Source of the DNA: Candidatus Peregrinibacteria bacterium
GTDB taxonomy: Bacteria > Patescibacteriota > Gracilibacteria > UBA1369
Assembly: GCA_020849575.1 (NCBI GenBank)
Contig: JADLFY010000111.1
Span: 1 to 8,889, forward strand
Reading direction: 5' to 3'
Length of the DNA: 8,889 nt
The notes below the pieces were generated by a model that saw nothing but the letters and a program-made list of their open reading frames with translations, had not been told where the DNA came from and searched no databases. Of this stretch, positions 1-5,759 are shown one piece after another. Position 1 is the first letter of the stretch. Every line of letters begins with the position of its first letter. Made by a program: the position numbers and the translations under genes.

Positions 1-956
1 GAAGAGAAATTTTCGAGAAATTGGAATCGCTAGTAGAAGAGCAGGAATATGATCAGAAAATTCTGGAAGTGAAGAAAGTGAATTTAATTCTGATGCATCA
101 AAAACTTTCCGATGAGAAAAAGGAATTGGAAGTGAAAAAACAAGCCAAGCTGGATCTCCTTGAGCAGACTAAAGGACAACAAAGTTTATATGAAGAATTA
201 TTGGAAAGAAGCAAAATGCAACAACAGGATGTGTTGATGCAAATTGATACTTTGCGTAAAAATCTGGCTTTTGTACAAAAGAGAATGAAAGAACTGGGCA
301 AAGATTTTAATCCGGATGACTTTAAGGGACTTTTGGAAACAGGTGATAATAAAAAACTGCTAGATATGTTGCTTAGTGGAAGCAATGAGGAATTTCAGCC
401 ATTCTGGCCAGTAAATCCGGCCAGAGGTGTATCGGCCTATTATCACGAATCCTCTTATGTGAAAGTGTTTGGCATGCAGCATAATGCCATTGATATCAGA
501 GCCTATCAGAATACTCCGATCAGAGCTCCGGCTGATGGTATTGTTTATAAAGCCAAGGACAATGGTTATGGTTACAGCTATATTATTCTGGCCCATTCCG
601 GAGGGTTTATGACTTTGTACGGGCATGTGACCGAAATTCTGGTCAAGGAAGGTGAAGCAGTGCAAACCGGCGATGTGATTGGTTTGAGTGGAGCTACACC
701 AGGTACAAAGGGAGCAGGACTTTATACCACTGGACCACATTTACATTTTGAAGTGTTTAAAGATGGGGTTCATGTTGATCCTTTGGACTATCTGAGTCTG
801 GCCTATTTGCCACTGGATACAATCCCTGAGAAATATCTGGCCAAGGCTTTGGGCGACAGACAAAAAGTGCGACGCTTACCGGCGAAAGTGAGGGTAAAAA
901 ACAATGAAGTTTCAGCTACTGCGGCCAGCCCGACGTCGGAGGAGATAAACAATTAG
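1..956 (+). CDS. M23 family metallopeptidase with N-terminal coiled coil (EnvC/NlpD-like), 5'-truncated
   Basis: The reading frame is open to the first base of the window, so the true start lies upstream; the TTG at 21 is only an internal codon. Residues are numbered from that Leu. Residues 1-95 are a Lys/Glu/Gln/Leu-rich coiled coil, as in EnvC-type murein hydrolases. Residues 125-260 are an M23 (LytM/lysostaphin) domain with HxxxD (H154, D158), a YGH motif (H202) and HLHFE (H240, H242). The zinc ligands H154, D158 and H242 and the catalytic histidines are all present, so an active peptidoglycan endopeptidase is expected, unlike degenerate EnvC/NlpD activators. Such proteins are normally exported and cut peptide cross-links during growth or division; the signal peptide would be in the missing part. 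After the domain comes a 40-residue Lys/Arg- then Ser/Thr-rich tail. The last 45 bases overlap the convergent membrane-protein gene. Confidence 0.9.
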   Translation, partial: REIFEKLESLVEEQEYDQKILEVKKVNLILMHQKLSDEKKELEVKKQAKLDLLEQTKGQQSLYEELLERSKMQQQDVLMQIDTLRKNLAFVQKRMKELGKDFNPDDFKGLLETGDNKKLLDMLLSGSNEEFQPFWPVNPARGVSAYYHESSYVKVFGMQHNAIDIRAYQNTPIRAPADGIVYKAKDNGYGYSYIILAHSGGFMTLYGHVTEILVKEGEAVQTGDVIGLSGATPGTKGAGLYTTGPHLHFEVFKDGVHVDPLDYLSLAYLPLDTIPEKYLAKALGDRQKVRRLPAKVRVKNNEVSATAASPTSEEINN

Positions 957-1484
957 GAGCGCGAAAATGATTTGAACAGTGATAGCGGTTAAACCAGTGG
1001 TTAACTTTAACCAATTGGGGTAATTTGGCAAAATAAAATCGACAAAAGTGGGATAGAAGTAATGGAAAGCGTCCGCTGTAAACAGATAGATTAAGGCTGG
1101 GGCGAGGTCAGACGGTTTGAGAGGTTTCAAATAGCGGAAAAGTAAAATTGATTGAAATCCGTAAACTGCCACCCAGAACATTGAGCCAATGTCATGAAAA
1201 TTGACACCTTTCCAGGACATTAAAAGCGGGAAATAAATTTGGGCAATAAAGCCGTAGCTGGCAGTGCCAAGTACCACCCAGAAAGTAAACCAGTTGGGGG
1301 TGGTTTTGCCATAATATTTAAGCAGATACCAGATAGTCAGAAGTGGTGGATATAATGAACAAATACAGGTCAAAGGAATTAACCAAACAGGCACCTCAGC
1401 AAGCCAGTTATAATCGGCAAAGAAACCCAGAATACTCCAGGTAAAATTAAGTAATATTAATAATTTGAGTTTTGGTTTGGACAT
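912..1484 (-). CDS. Six-helix integral membrane protein, DUF1405/YpjA-like
   Basis: This 190-residue protein is almost wholly hydrophobic, with about six membrane segments near residues 6-23, 33-55, 66-86, 98-117, 126-145 and 160-182, and a basic C-terminus (RRRAGR). The pattern resembles the DUF1405 family (Bacillus YpjA): an Asn-Phe then Gly in helix 1, a Pro-rich loop before helix 2, a SYGFIAQ motif in helix 3, a YGFQSILLFRY segment in helix 4, and an Asp-Ala-Phe-His-Tyr motif in helix 5. The assignment comes from remembered pattern similarity, and the family's function is unknown. The frame can be extended upstream to 1580, but that would cover the nth start and add a non-hydrophobic segment, so the ATG at 1484 is chosen. 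There is no Shine-Dalgarno; a TATAAC element 6 bases before the ATG suggests a leaderless message. Its 3' end overlaps the M23 gene tail-to-tail. Confidence 0.75.
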   Translation of the reverse strand: MSKPKLKLLILLNFTWSILGFFADYNWLAEVPVWLIPLTCICSLYPPLLTIWYLLKYYGKTTPNWFTFWVVLGTASYGFIAQIYFPLLMSWKGVNFHDIGSMFWVAVYGFQSILLFRYLKPLKPSDLAPALIYLFTADAFHYFYPTFVDFILPNYPNWLKLTTGLTAITVQIIFALLIVYLLRRRAGRSS

Positions 1485-1490
1485 CGATTT

Positions 1491-1498
1491 GTTATAGT
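1491..1498. promoter_or_regulatory. Overlapping divergent -10 elements between the DUF1405-like gene and nth
   Basis: Only 24 bases (1485-1508) separate the two ATG codons. The same bases read TATAGT on the plus strand (1493-1498) and TATAAC on the minus strand (1496-1491). Each lies 6-10 bases before its start codon, so transcripts would begin at or within a few bases of the ATG (leaderless). The -35 matches are weak: TTTGGT at 1471-1476 for nth, and none convincing for the other gene. The arrangement is seen in the sequence; promoter function is inferred. Confidence 0.4.
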
Positions 1499-1508
1499 TG
1501 AGACAATT

Positions 1509-2243
1509 ATGGCCAAAGCAAAACAAAGTTACAAGTTGACAAAAAAGTCCCGTCTGGAAGCCAGGAAACGACTGAAGCAAACTTTGCAGACTTTACGGGA
1601 GCGTTATCCAAATGCCCATTGTGAATTGGATCATAGTTCACCTTTTCAGTTATTGGTGGCTACTATTTTGAGTGCGCAATGTACGGATAAACGTGTAAAT
1701 ATGGTTACTCCTGCTTTATTTGCCAGATTTCCTGATGCCGAAAAAATGGCTAAAGCAGATTTGCAAGAATTGGAAACGATGATTCGTTCGACGGGATTTT
1801 ATAGAAATAAGGCCAAAAATATCAAAGCTGCCGCGAACCGGATTGTTGCTGAATTTGGAGGAGAAGTACCTGATACGATGAGAGATTTACTGACTATTCC
1901 AGGTGCTGCACGCAAAACTGCCAATGTGGTTTTGTGGAATGCTTTTGGAAAAAATGAAGGTGTGGTGGTGGACACGCAGGTGGGGAGAATTGCTTTTAGA
2001 TTGGGCTGGACTGAGGAGATTTTGCCGGTCAAAATTGAAAAGGATTTAATGGAAATAATCCCAAGGAATGAATGGGGAGAGTTGTCGCATCTGTTAATTT
2101 TTTTGGGAAGAGATGTCTGTAAAGCTCCCAAGCCAATTTGTGGACGTTGTTCGCTGATCAAGACCTGTCCATGGTATAAAGAAGTTGTAAGTAAAGAGGC
2201 GCCGAGCAAAGCGAAGGCGCCGAAAACACATAGTTTAACTTAA
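1509..2243 (+). CDS. nth: Endonuclease III (DNA glycosylase/AP lyase)
   Basis: A base-excision repair enzyme that removes oxidised pyrimidines and nicks the abasic site by beta-elimination. All hallmarks are present in 244 residues: the N-terminal helical block with ILSAQCTD (53-60), a helix-hairpin-helix at 130-138 (IPGAARKTA) with catalytic Lys136, and catalytic Asp155 in VVVDTQVGR. The [4Fe-4S] ligands C204, C211, C214 and C220 have the canonical 6-2-5 spacing. The protein is about 30 residues longer than E. coli Nth because of a basic N-terminus (1-30) and a Lys/Ala/Pro-rich tail (225-244), both probably disordered. DTQV replaces the common DTHV; the catalytic Asp is kept. The ATG at 1509 follows a TATAGT box by 10 bases with no ribosome-binding site. 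gpmA starts 4 bases after the stop, so the two are probably co-transcribed. Confidence 0.95.
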   Translation: MAKAKQSYKLTKKSRLEARKRLKQTLQTLRERYPNAHCELDHSSPFQLLVATILSAQCTDKRVNMVTPALFARFPDAEKMAKADLQELETMIRSTGFYRNKAKNIKAAANRIVAEFGGEVPDTMRDLLTIPGAARKTANVVLWNAFGKNEGVVVDTQVGRIAFRLGWTEEILPVKIEKDLMEIIPRNEWGELSHLLIFLGRDVCKAPKPICGRCSLIKTCPWYKEVVSKEAPSKAKAPKTHSLT

Positions 2244-2247
2244 ATTT

Positions 2248-2865
2248 ATGAATAATTATTTGATACTGGTAAGACACGGTCAATCTGTATGGAATCTGGA
2301 AAATCTATTTACCGGCTGGACTGATGTTGAACTTTCTGAACAGGGACGGGCTGAGGCTACAGCTGCCGGTAAAATGCTGGCTAAATATCCCTGCGATGTG
2401 CTGTGGACTTCGGTACTGAAGAGGGCCTGGGATACCCTGGATTTGATGGTAGCTGAAACCGGTTGGAAAGCCCCAGTGGTCAAAACACAAGCTTTAAATG
2501 AACGTCATTATGGCGATTTGCAGGGTTTAAATAAAGCAGAGACGGCCAAGAAATTTGGGGATGAACAGGTACATTTGTGGAGAAGAAGTTATGATGTACG
2601 TCCACCCAATGGTGAATCACTAAAAGATACAGTAGACAGAGTCAGACCGGTTTTGGAAAATTGTATTCTCCCCTCTTTGGCAGCAGGAAAAAATCTGGTG
2701 GTGGTAGCTCATGGAAATTCCAATAGAGCAATGATTAAAATGATTGAAAATATTTCCGATGAAAAAATTCCTGAACTGGAATTGGAAACCGGTAAACCTT
2801 ATTTCTTTCAGGTTACTGGTATAGATGAAAAAGGCGGACCAATTTTAAAAAGAGTAGACAAATAG
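2248..2865 (+). CDS. gpmA: 2,3-bisphosphoglycerate-dependent phosphoglycerate mutase
   Basis: Interconverts 3- and 2-phosphoglycerate in glycolysis through a phosphohistidine. The histidine-phosphatase signature LVRHGQS is at residues 7-13 with phospho-acceptor His10. FTGWTDVELSEQG (21-33), LNERHYGDLQGLNKAET (83-99, acid/base Glu85), WRRSYDVRPP (111-120) and VVAHGNSNRA (152-161, second His155) match GpmA specifically rather than the broad phosphatase family. The protein is 205 residues against about 230-250 for E. coli-type GpmA. The shortening falls just after RRSYDVRPP, where the stretch before ESLKDTV is mostly missing, and at the C-terminus. Short dPGMs are known, for example in Schizosaccharomyces pombe, so activity is expected. 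It starts 4 bases after nth without a Shine-Dalgarno. Tandem TAG codons end the gene, 7 bases before a large GC hairpin. Confidence 0.94.
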   Translation: MNNYLILVRHGQSVWNLENLFTGWTDVELSEQGRAEATAAGKMLAKYPCDVLWTSVLKRAWDTLDLMVAETGWKAPVVKTQALNERHYGDLQGLNKAETAKKFGDEQVHLWRRSYDVRPPNGESLKDTVDRVRPVLENCILPSLAAGKNLVVVAHGNSNRAMIKMIENISDEKIPELELETGKPYFFQVTGIDEKGGPILKRVDK

Positions 2866-2872
2866 TAGAAGG

Positions 2873-2903
2873 CCCCACCCCGCGCACTGCGCGCGGGGTG
2901 GGG
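2873..2903. terminator. Strong GC hairpin between convergent genes, probable bidirectional terminator
   Basis: Bases 2873-2885 pair perfectly with 2891-2903 (13 bp, 12 of them G-C) around the loop actgc. The hairpin lies 7 bases after the gpmA stop and 11 bases after the stop of the minus-strand gene, the expected place for a shared terminator. Neither side has a proper U-tract (plus side tagcg, minus side ccttcta), so it may act as a pause or 3'-end stability element rather than a classic intrinsic terminator. Confidence 0.6.
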
Positions 2904-2914
2904 GTAGCGTGCGA

Positions 2915-3529
2915 TCAGCGCTTCTGCTTGGAGCCTACACCTCGGCCGCCGGCTTTGCCACCGTAATGGCTGCTCTTCATGACTCCGGGCGTGTTTGCCC
3001 CGGGTCGAGTGAGCCGGTCGATGGTTCGACGATGGCTCAACTCTTCTGCCTTCCTCCGGTACAGGAACGATTCGACCGCTTGCGTGGTTGAATGAACTTG
3101 CTTCGGATGTTGGGCGAGAGCCTTTTCGGTGAAGTCAGCTTCAGACCAGATGTAGGGTTTTTCAGGCTCAGGTACGGACACCTGAACTCCACCAGTTGCC
3201 TGCTCCACCGGGGCGACATCGCCTTCGGTGGTGATGGTCGGATCAGCCCGCAAGTCTTCGTGTTCGTAGCCGTAACGCTGAAATTGGATGATTTCGGCAT
3301 CACAGCTAGCGGCCTGCTTGTCAGAACGGGTAAGGTACTTCCCGCCCCTGGACTTGGCAGAGCCGCAGCGACCTTTGGGACGGTGAGTTACCTGTCCCGG
3401 TTGGCCACCCTGAAGAAGAACGAGCTTTCTGGCTTCTTTTTGCACCTCCTTTTGATCGTGATTGGGATGAGGGCCGGGCTCACGGCTGAGCCCTTTACAC
3501 AAAACCACTCCGTTTCCGCTAATTCGCAC
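2915..3529 (-). CDS. Hypothetical basic protein in a GC-rich island
   Basis: I do not recognise this 204-residue protein. It is hydrophilic, with no signal peptide or membrane segment. A Pro/Glu-rich stretch (119-125) precedes an acidic/aromatic YIWSEADF segment, then a helical Arg/Glu-rich region (150-172), and the protein ends in a Gly/Lys/Arg tail (about 185-204, finishing KQKR), which could bind nucleic acid (inference only). Coding is supported by the codon pattern: of the 30 codons for residues 76-105, 19 end in G or C, against 8 of 30 at the start of the neighbouring 259-residue gene. Both flanks also look gene-like, with promoter and Shine-Dalgarno-like signals upstream and a hairpin just after the stop. 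The GTG at 3529 is the earliest possible start, since TAA directly precedes it; its only ribosome-binding site is a weak AAAGG. The true start may be further in, or in another frame (see the ATG at 3555). Base composition suggests transfer or special codon selection. Confidence 0.6.
   Translation of the reverse strand: MRISGNGVVLCKGLSREPGPHPNHDQKEVQKEARKLVLLQGGQPGQVTHRPKGRCGSAKSRGGKYLTRSDKQAASCDAEIIQFQRYGYEHEDLRADPTITTEGDVAPVEQATGGVQVSVPEPEKPYIWSEADFTEKALAQHPKQVHSTTQAVESFLYRRKAEELSHRRTIDRLTRPGANTPGVMKSSHYGGKAGGRGVGSKQKR
3476..3493. other. 7-bp hairpin inside the 5' part of the GC-rich gene
   Basis: Bases 3476-3482 (gggctca) pair with 3487-3493 (tgagccc) around cggc. On the message of the minus-strand gene this lies about 36-53 bases after the GTG start, where structure could slow ribosomes. 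On the plus strand it is followed by only three T. A function is not demonstrated. Confidence 0.35.
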
Positions 3530-3561
3530 TTATTTTTTCGCCTTTCCGTTAACATGAGAGT

Positions 3562-3592
3562 TAGGCTGTTCTGCCTAGTTTGTCACCTCCTT
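3562..3592 (-). promoter_or_regulatory. Near-perfect Shine-Dalgarno followed by a hairpin, 27 bases before an ATG
   Basis: On the minus strand, 3592-3583 reads AAGGAGGTGA, full complementarity to the usual 16S rRNA tail. It is followed by a 5-bp hairpin, TAGGC-agaaca-GCCTA (3577-3562), and then an ATG at 3555-3553. The linear gap of 27 bases is too long for normal initiation, but looping out the 16-base hairpin would leave about 11. That ATG opens a 55-codon frame ending at 3388, one frame off the 204-residue gene. Most other genes in the window have no Shine-Dalgarno at all. Confidence 0.45.
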
Positions 3593-3630
3593 GTTTGATG
3601 ATAAAGAAGTAAGCAAAAGCGTAAGCTGCT

Positions 3631-3661
3631 ATAATAGTAGAAAATGCCCTGCGCTTGTCAA
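3631..3661 (-). promoter_or_regulatory. Candidate sigma-70 promoter for the GC-rich gene
   Basis: On the minus strand there is a perfect TTGACA (-35) at 3661-3656 and TATTAT (-10) at 3636-3631. The 19-base spacer is longer than the ideal 17. Initiation near 3624 would give a leader of about 95 bases to the GTG at 3529, containing the Shine-Dalgarno and hairpin. The motifs are seen; the activity is inferred. Confidence 0.45.
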
Positions 3662-3797
3662 AGTACAAGACTTTATTGTTTAAGATAATTGTTGTAATAG
3701 TGATATTTTTATAAAATTTATTGCTCTAAATTAGACTTTTCAAGTATTGATCAGCAAGGAAATTAATAGCCAAAAAGGGCCGAGGGCTGCCAAAATA

Positions 3798-3826
3798 TTG
3801 ATAAAATTCGATATTTGCGCTATAAT
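3798..3826 (+). promoter_or_regulatory. Near-consensus sigma-70 promoter for the 3939-4718 gene
   Basis: TTGATA (3798-3803) and TATAAT (3821-3826) are separated by exactly 17 bases, the best promoter match in the window. The start of transcription would be near 3833, giving a leader of about 105 bases before the GTG at 3939 or about 52 before the ATG at 3885. An imperfect inverted repeat (AATATTG at 3794-3800, CGATATT at 3809-3815) overlaps the -35 and spacer and could be an operator. Confidence 0.6.
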
Positions 3827-3938
3827 TTGAAGATAGAATGATTTTCAGGAATAAGGAGAATTACTTTCAATTTTATTTAATATTATGAAGGAAAAAGTAT
3901 CCTGAAAAATTGGTAAAAATCTGGAAAAGACAGAAAAT

Positions 3939-4718
3939 GTGCAACTTACAGTAGTAATTGATGGCGGAAAGCCTGGAAGGATTAGAACAGCTTTTCATAA
4001 TGCCATCAAGTGGCTGACAGAAGATGATAGACCATCCTGGCCCGAATTACCCAAGGAAAAGCAGTTGGAATTGGAAGAAACTAAAAATAGCTGTCGTAAA
4101 CTTTTGCGAAAATTGCAGGAAAAAATGGAAGCTGCAGTGAATAGTGAAGAGACAGTTTTTGAGAGAGCCCATAGTGGATCGCGAATGGAAGAGCAGATGG
4201 GGACATACCATGACATGATGGACTATATGAGCCACAATCTGTATGCGGATTGGCAGCTTTGGGAGGATTTTAGAGATTACCTGGAGAAAATAAACAGACA
4301 ACCTGCCCATAACAGGATGCTGGAAGGGGCTTATGATCTGAGAAGTGTCATGTATGCTTTTGACAGAGATTGGCCAATAATCATAGAACTTCTAACCAGG
4401 ATATTTCATGGTAATAGCCAATCAGCCCGAGAAATTATTAGTGCCCATGGACATTTGGATTTTATGCGAGGCCTATCCCGGGAATTGCGAAATAAAATAC
4501 TTCATGATTTGCTGACACAGGACTCCAAAACCATTCATGCCTTCCTTAATCTGCTTAAACCGATGCCAAAGAAATTTATTATTGATCACGATCAGAGAAT
4601 TGATTTACTTATGGATTTTGCTTCCCGCCACAAAGATCTGGAATTTGGCCAATTAAATTTCAAAATGGCCATGGAATTTATTGAGAGAGAAGAGGAGAAA
4701 CATCATCCATATAGATAA
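3939..4718 (+). CDS. Hypothetical helical, charged cytoplasmic protein
   Basis: I do not recognise this 259-residue protein. It is Glu/Lys/Arg/His-rich, with no signal peptide or membrane segment, and looks almost entirely alpha-helical. A short strand-like start (QLTVVIDGG) is followed by a charged coiled-coil-like region (about 40-72), Met/Tyr/Trp-rich helices (85-115) and regular amphipathic helices to the end (EREEEKHH). The start is uncertain. The GTG at 3939 has only a weak GGAAAAG upstream. The same frame also holds ATG at 3885, but an in-frame TGA at 3903-3905 cuts off its first six codons. Frame and codon use are ordinary for the window. It is the first gene after a strong promoter, and the glycosyltransferase follows 68 bases later on the same strand, perhaps co-transcribed. 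No function is proposed. Confidence 0.75.
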   Translation: MQLTVVIDGGKPGRIRTAFHNAIKWLTEDDRPSWPELPKEKQLELEETKNSCRKLLRKLQEKMEAAVNSEETVFERAHSGSRMEEQMGTYHDMMDYMSHNLYADWQLWEDFRDYLEKINRQPAHNRMLEGAYDLRSVMYAFDRDWPIIIELLTRIFHGNSQSAREIISAHGHLDFMRGLSRELRNKILHDLLTQDSKTIHAFLNLLKPMPKKFIIDHDQRIDLLMDFASRHKDLEFGQLNFKMAMEFIEREEEKHHPYR

Positions 4719-4786
4719 AGTGAATTTAATTTTGATTGTCTTTTCTGAGGCGTTTAATTTACAGTGGAGCTGAATAATCACTGAAG

Positions 4787-5668
4787 ATGAAAGAAAAAAT
4801 CACTCTGATAATCACGGCCTATAAAGAGGAGAAAACTATTGGTGCGGTAATTGAATCTGTCATTAAAGCCATACCTGAAGGAGAAATTTTGGTTATTGCT
4901 CCTGATGATGGCACACTGAAGGTAGCTAAATCCTATACAGACAAACATACAGGTGTGGTTGTCCTGAAAGATGAAAATAAAGGGAAACCGGCTGCCTTGA
5001 ATATAGCCATAAAACAGTGCAGCGGAGATATAGCAATGTTTACTGATGGTGACGTGACTTTATCAGATAAATCTATTAAAGCTCTGGCTGAAAAATTAAC
5101 TGCCAATACTATTGCTACAGGGAGACCGGTAATTGTTGGTGAGCGGGATAATATGCTTAATTGGTGGGGAAAAACGCTTTTTGATATTGTAAATAAAATG
5201 CGCAGAAAGTCTTTTGCAGACAAAAAACCTTTCCTGATTAGCGGATATCTGTGGGGTATGAATTATAAAAATTTCAAAAAAATTCAATTGGATGAAAATC
5301 TGGTTACGGAAGATGAATATCTGACCTATTTTGCCATAGCTCAAAAACTTGATTTTGTTTATGTGGAAAATGCTGAAGTTGGTATCAAATATCCGCAAAC
5401 CATTTCCGACTGGCTAAAACAGAAAGTCAGAACACTCGGCGGCAGCTATCAGATCAAACAGGCTATGAAAGTTAAAACCCGCTCGCTTTTTCAGGAAAGC
5501 TCGGATGGACTTAAGGTGATTTTCTCCTATCCCAAGAATTTCAAACAATGGATATGGCTTATCCTGCTTTTATTTTTCAGAATACTGGCCTGGATAAAAG
5601 CCTATTTCCTGATTGTAATACTAAAAAAGGGCAAGGCCGTCTGGGCCAGAGTTGAATCGACAAAATAG
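4787..5668 (+). CDS. Family 2 glycosyltransferase, membrane-associated
   Basis: A GT-A fold sugar transferase of 293 residues that would use a nucleotide-sugar donor at the inner face of the membrane. The order of motifs is typical of GT2: ITAYKEEKTI (9-18), a donor-binding Asp pair in APDDGT (38-43), ENKGKPAALN (63-72), the metal-binding DGD at 87-89, an acceptor-site TEDE (174-177) and a QxxR motif (Q212, R215). The last is a reduced form of the processive-synthase QxxRW. One strongly hydrophobic segment (252-278) near the C-terminus anchors the protein. APDDGT in place of VDDGS is a mild variant. The donor and product cannot be told from sequence; surface polysaccharide, glycolipid or protein glycosylation are all possible. 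The ATG at 4787 has GGAG 17 bases upstream, too far for a good ribosome-binding site. A weak TTGATT/TAATTT pair (4732-4760) might be a promoter. Confidence 0.88.
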   Translation: MKEKITLIITAYKEEKTIGAVIESVIKAIPEGEILVIAPDDGTLKVAKSYTDKHTGVVVLKDENKGKPAALNIAIKQCSGDIAMFTDGDVTLSDKSIKALAEKLTANTIATGRPVIVGERDNMLNWWGKTLFDIVNKMRRKSFADKKPFLISGYLWGMNYKNFKKIQLDENLVTEDEYLTYFAIAQKLDFVYVENAEVGIKYPQTISDWLKQKVRTLGGSYQIKQAMKVKTRSLFQESSDGLKVIFSYPKNFKQWIWLILLLFFRILAWIKAYFLIVILKKGKAVWARVESTK

Positions 5669-5740
5669 CTGTTAGAACGGGCGTTGGGGTTCAGACAAAT
5701 CAATCACTAAATTAATACCACGAACAGAAATATGCGATAT

Positions 5741-5759
5741 TGCATACTATGCAGTACTG
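5741..5759. other. Small palindromes between convergent genes
   Basis: TGCAT-act-ATGCA (5741-5753) is followed by the self-complementary CAGTACTG (5752-5759), at the end of the minus-strand NERD gene and facing the glycosyltransferase gene. They could help end transcription from either side, but the stems are short and there is no U-tract. Nothing else was seen in 5669-5746. Confidence 0.25.

Larger units (their letters stand above)
3530..3938. other. 409-base divergent intergenic region
   Basis: This AT-rich spacer lies between the divergent 2915-3529 (-) and 3939-4718 (+) genes. It holds a promoter-like pair for each side, a near-perfect Shine-Dalgarno plus small hairpin on the minus strand (3562-3592), and a six-codon reading frame on the plus strand (3885-3905). 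The middle part, about 3665-3790, is plain AT-rich sequence with no tRNA, repeat array or convincing gene. Confidence 0.6.

Noticed and set aside
1899..1973. Endonuclease III variants IPGAARKTA (for LPGVGRKTA) and DTQV (for DTHV) as an altered active site
   Set aside because: The catalytic Lys and Asp are retained, and Ala at the second Gly of the hairpin is common in bacterial Nth proteins as I know them.
2909..3303. Shorter open frames (2909-3091 plus, 3037-3303 minus) in the GC-rich island
   Set aside because: They are fragments in other frames of the same gene, without start signals. GC-rich DNA keeps extra frames open by chance.
3092..3598. 168-codon plus-strand open frame with hydrophobic content inside the GC-rich island
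   Set aside because: It is in exact antisense codon register with the minus-strand gene, so its hydrophobic content mirrors the other strand's charged codons. The minus strand has the GC-ending codon pattern and the promoter, Shine-Dalgarno and terminator signals.
3665..3790. Non-coding RNA or riboswitch in the divergent spacer
   Set aside because: The stretch is AT-rich without stable stems or a recognisable RNA motif.
3885..3905. UGA recoding as a sense codon (code 25 or 4)
   Set aside because: TGA ends the DUF1405-like gene (912-914) and the GC-rich gene (2915-2917), and no recognised gene here contains an internal TGA.
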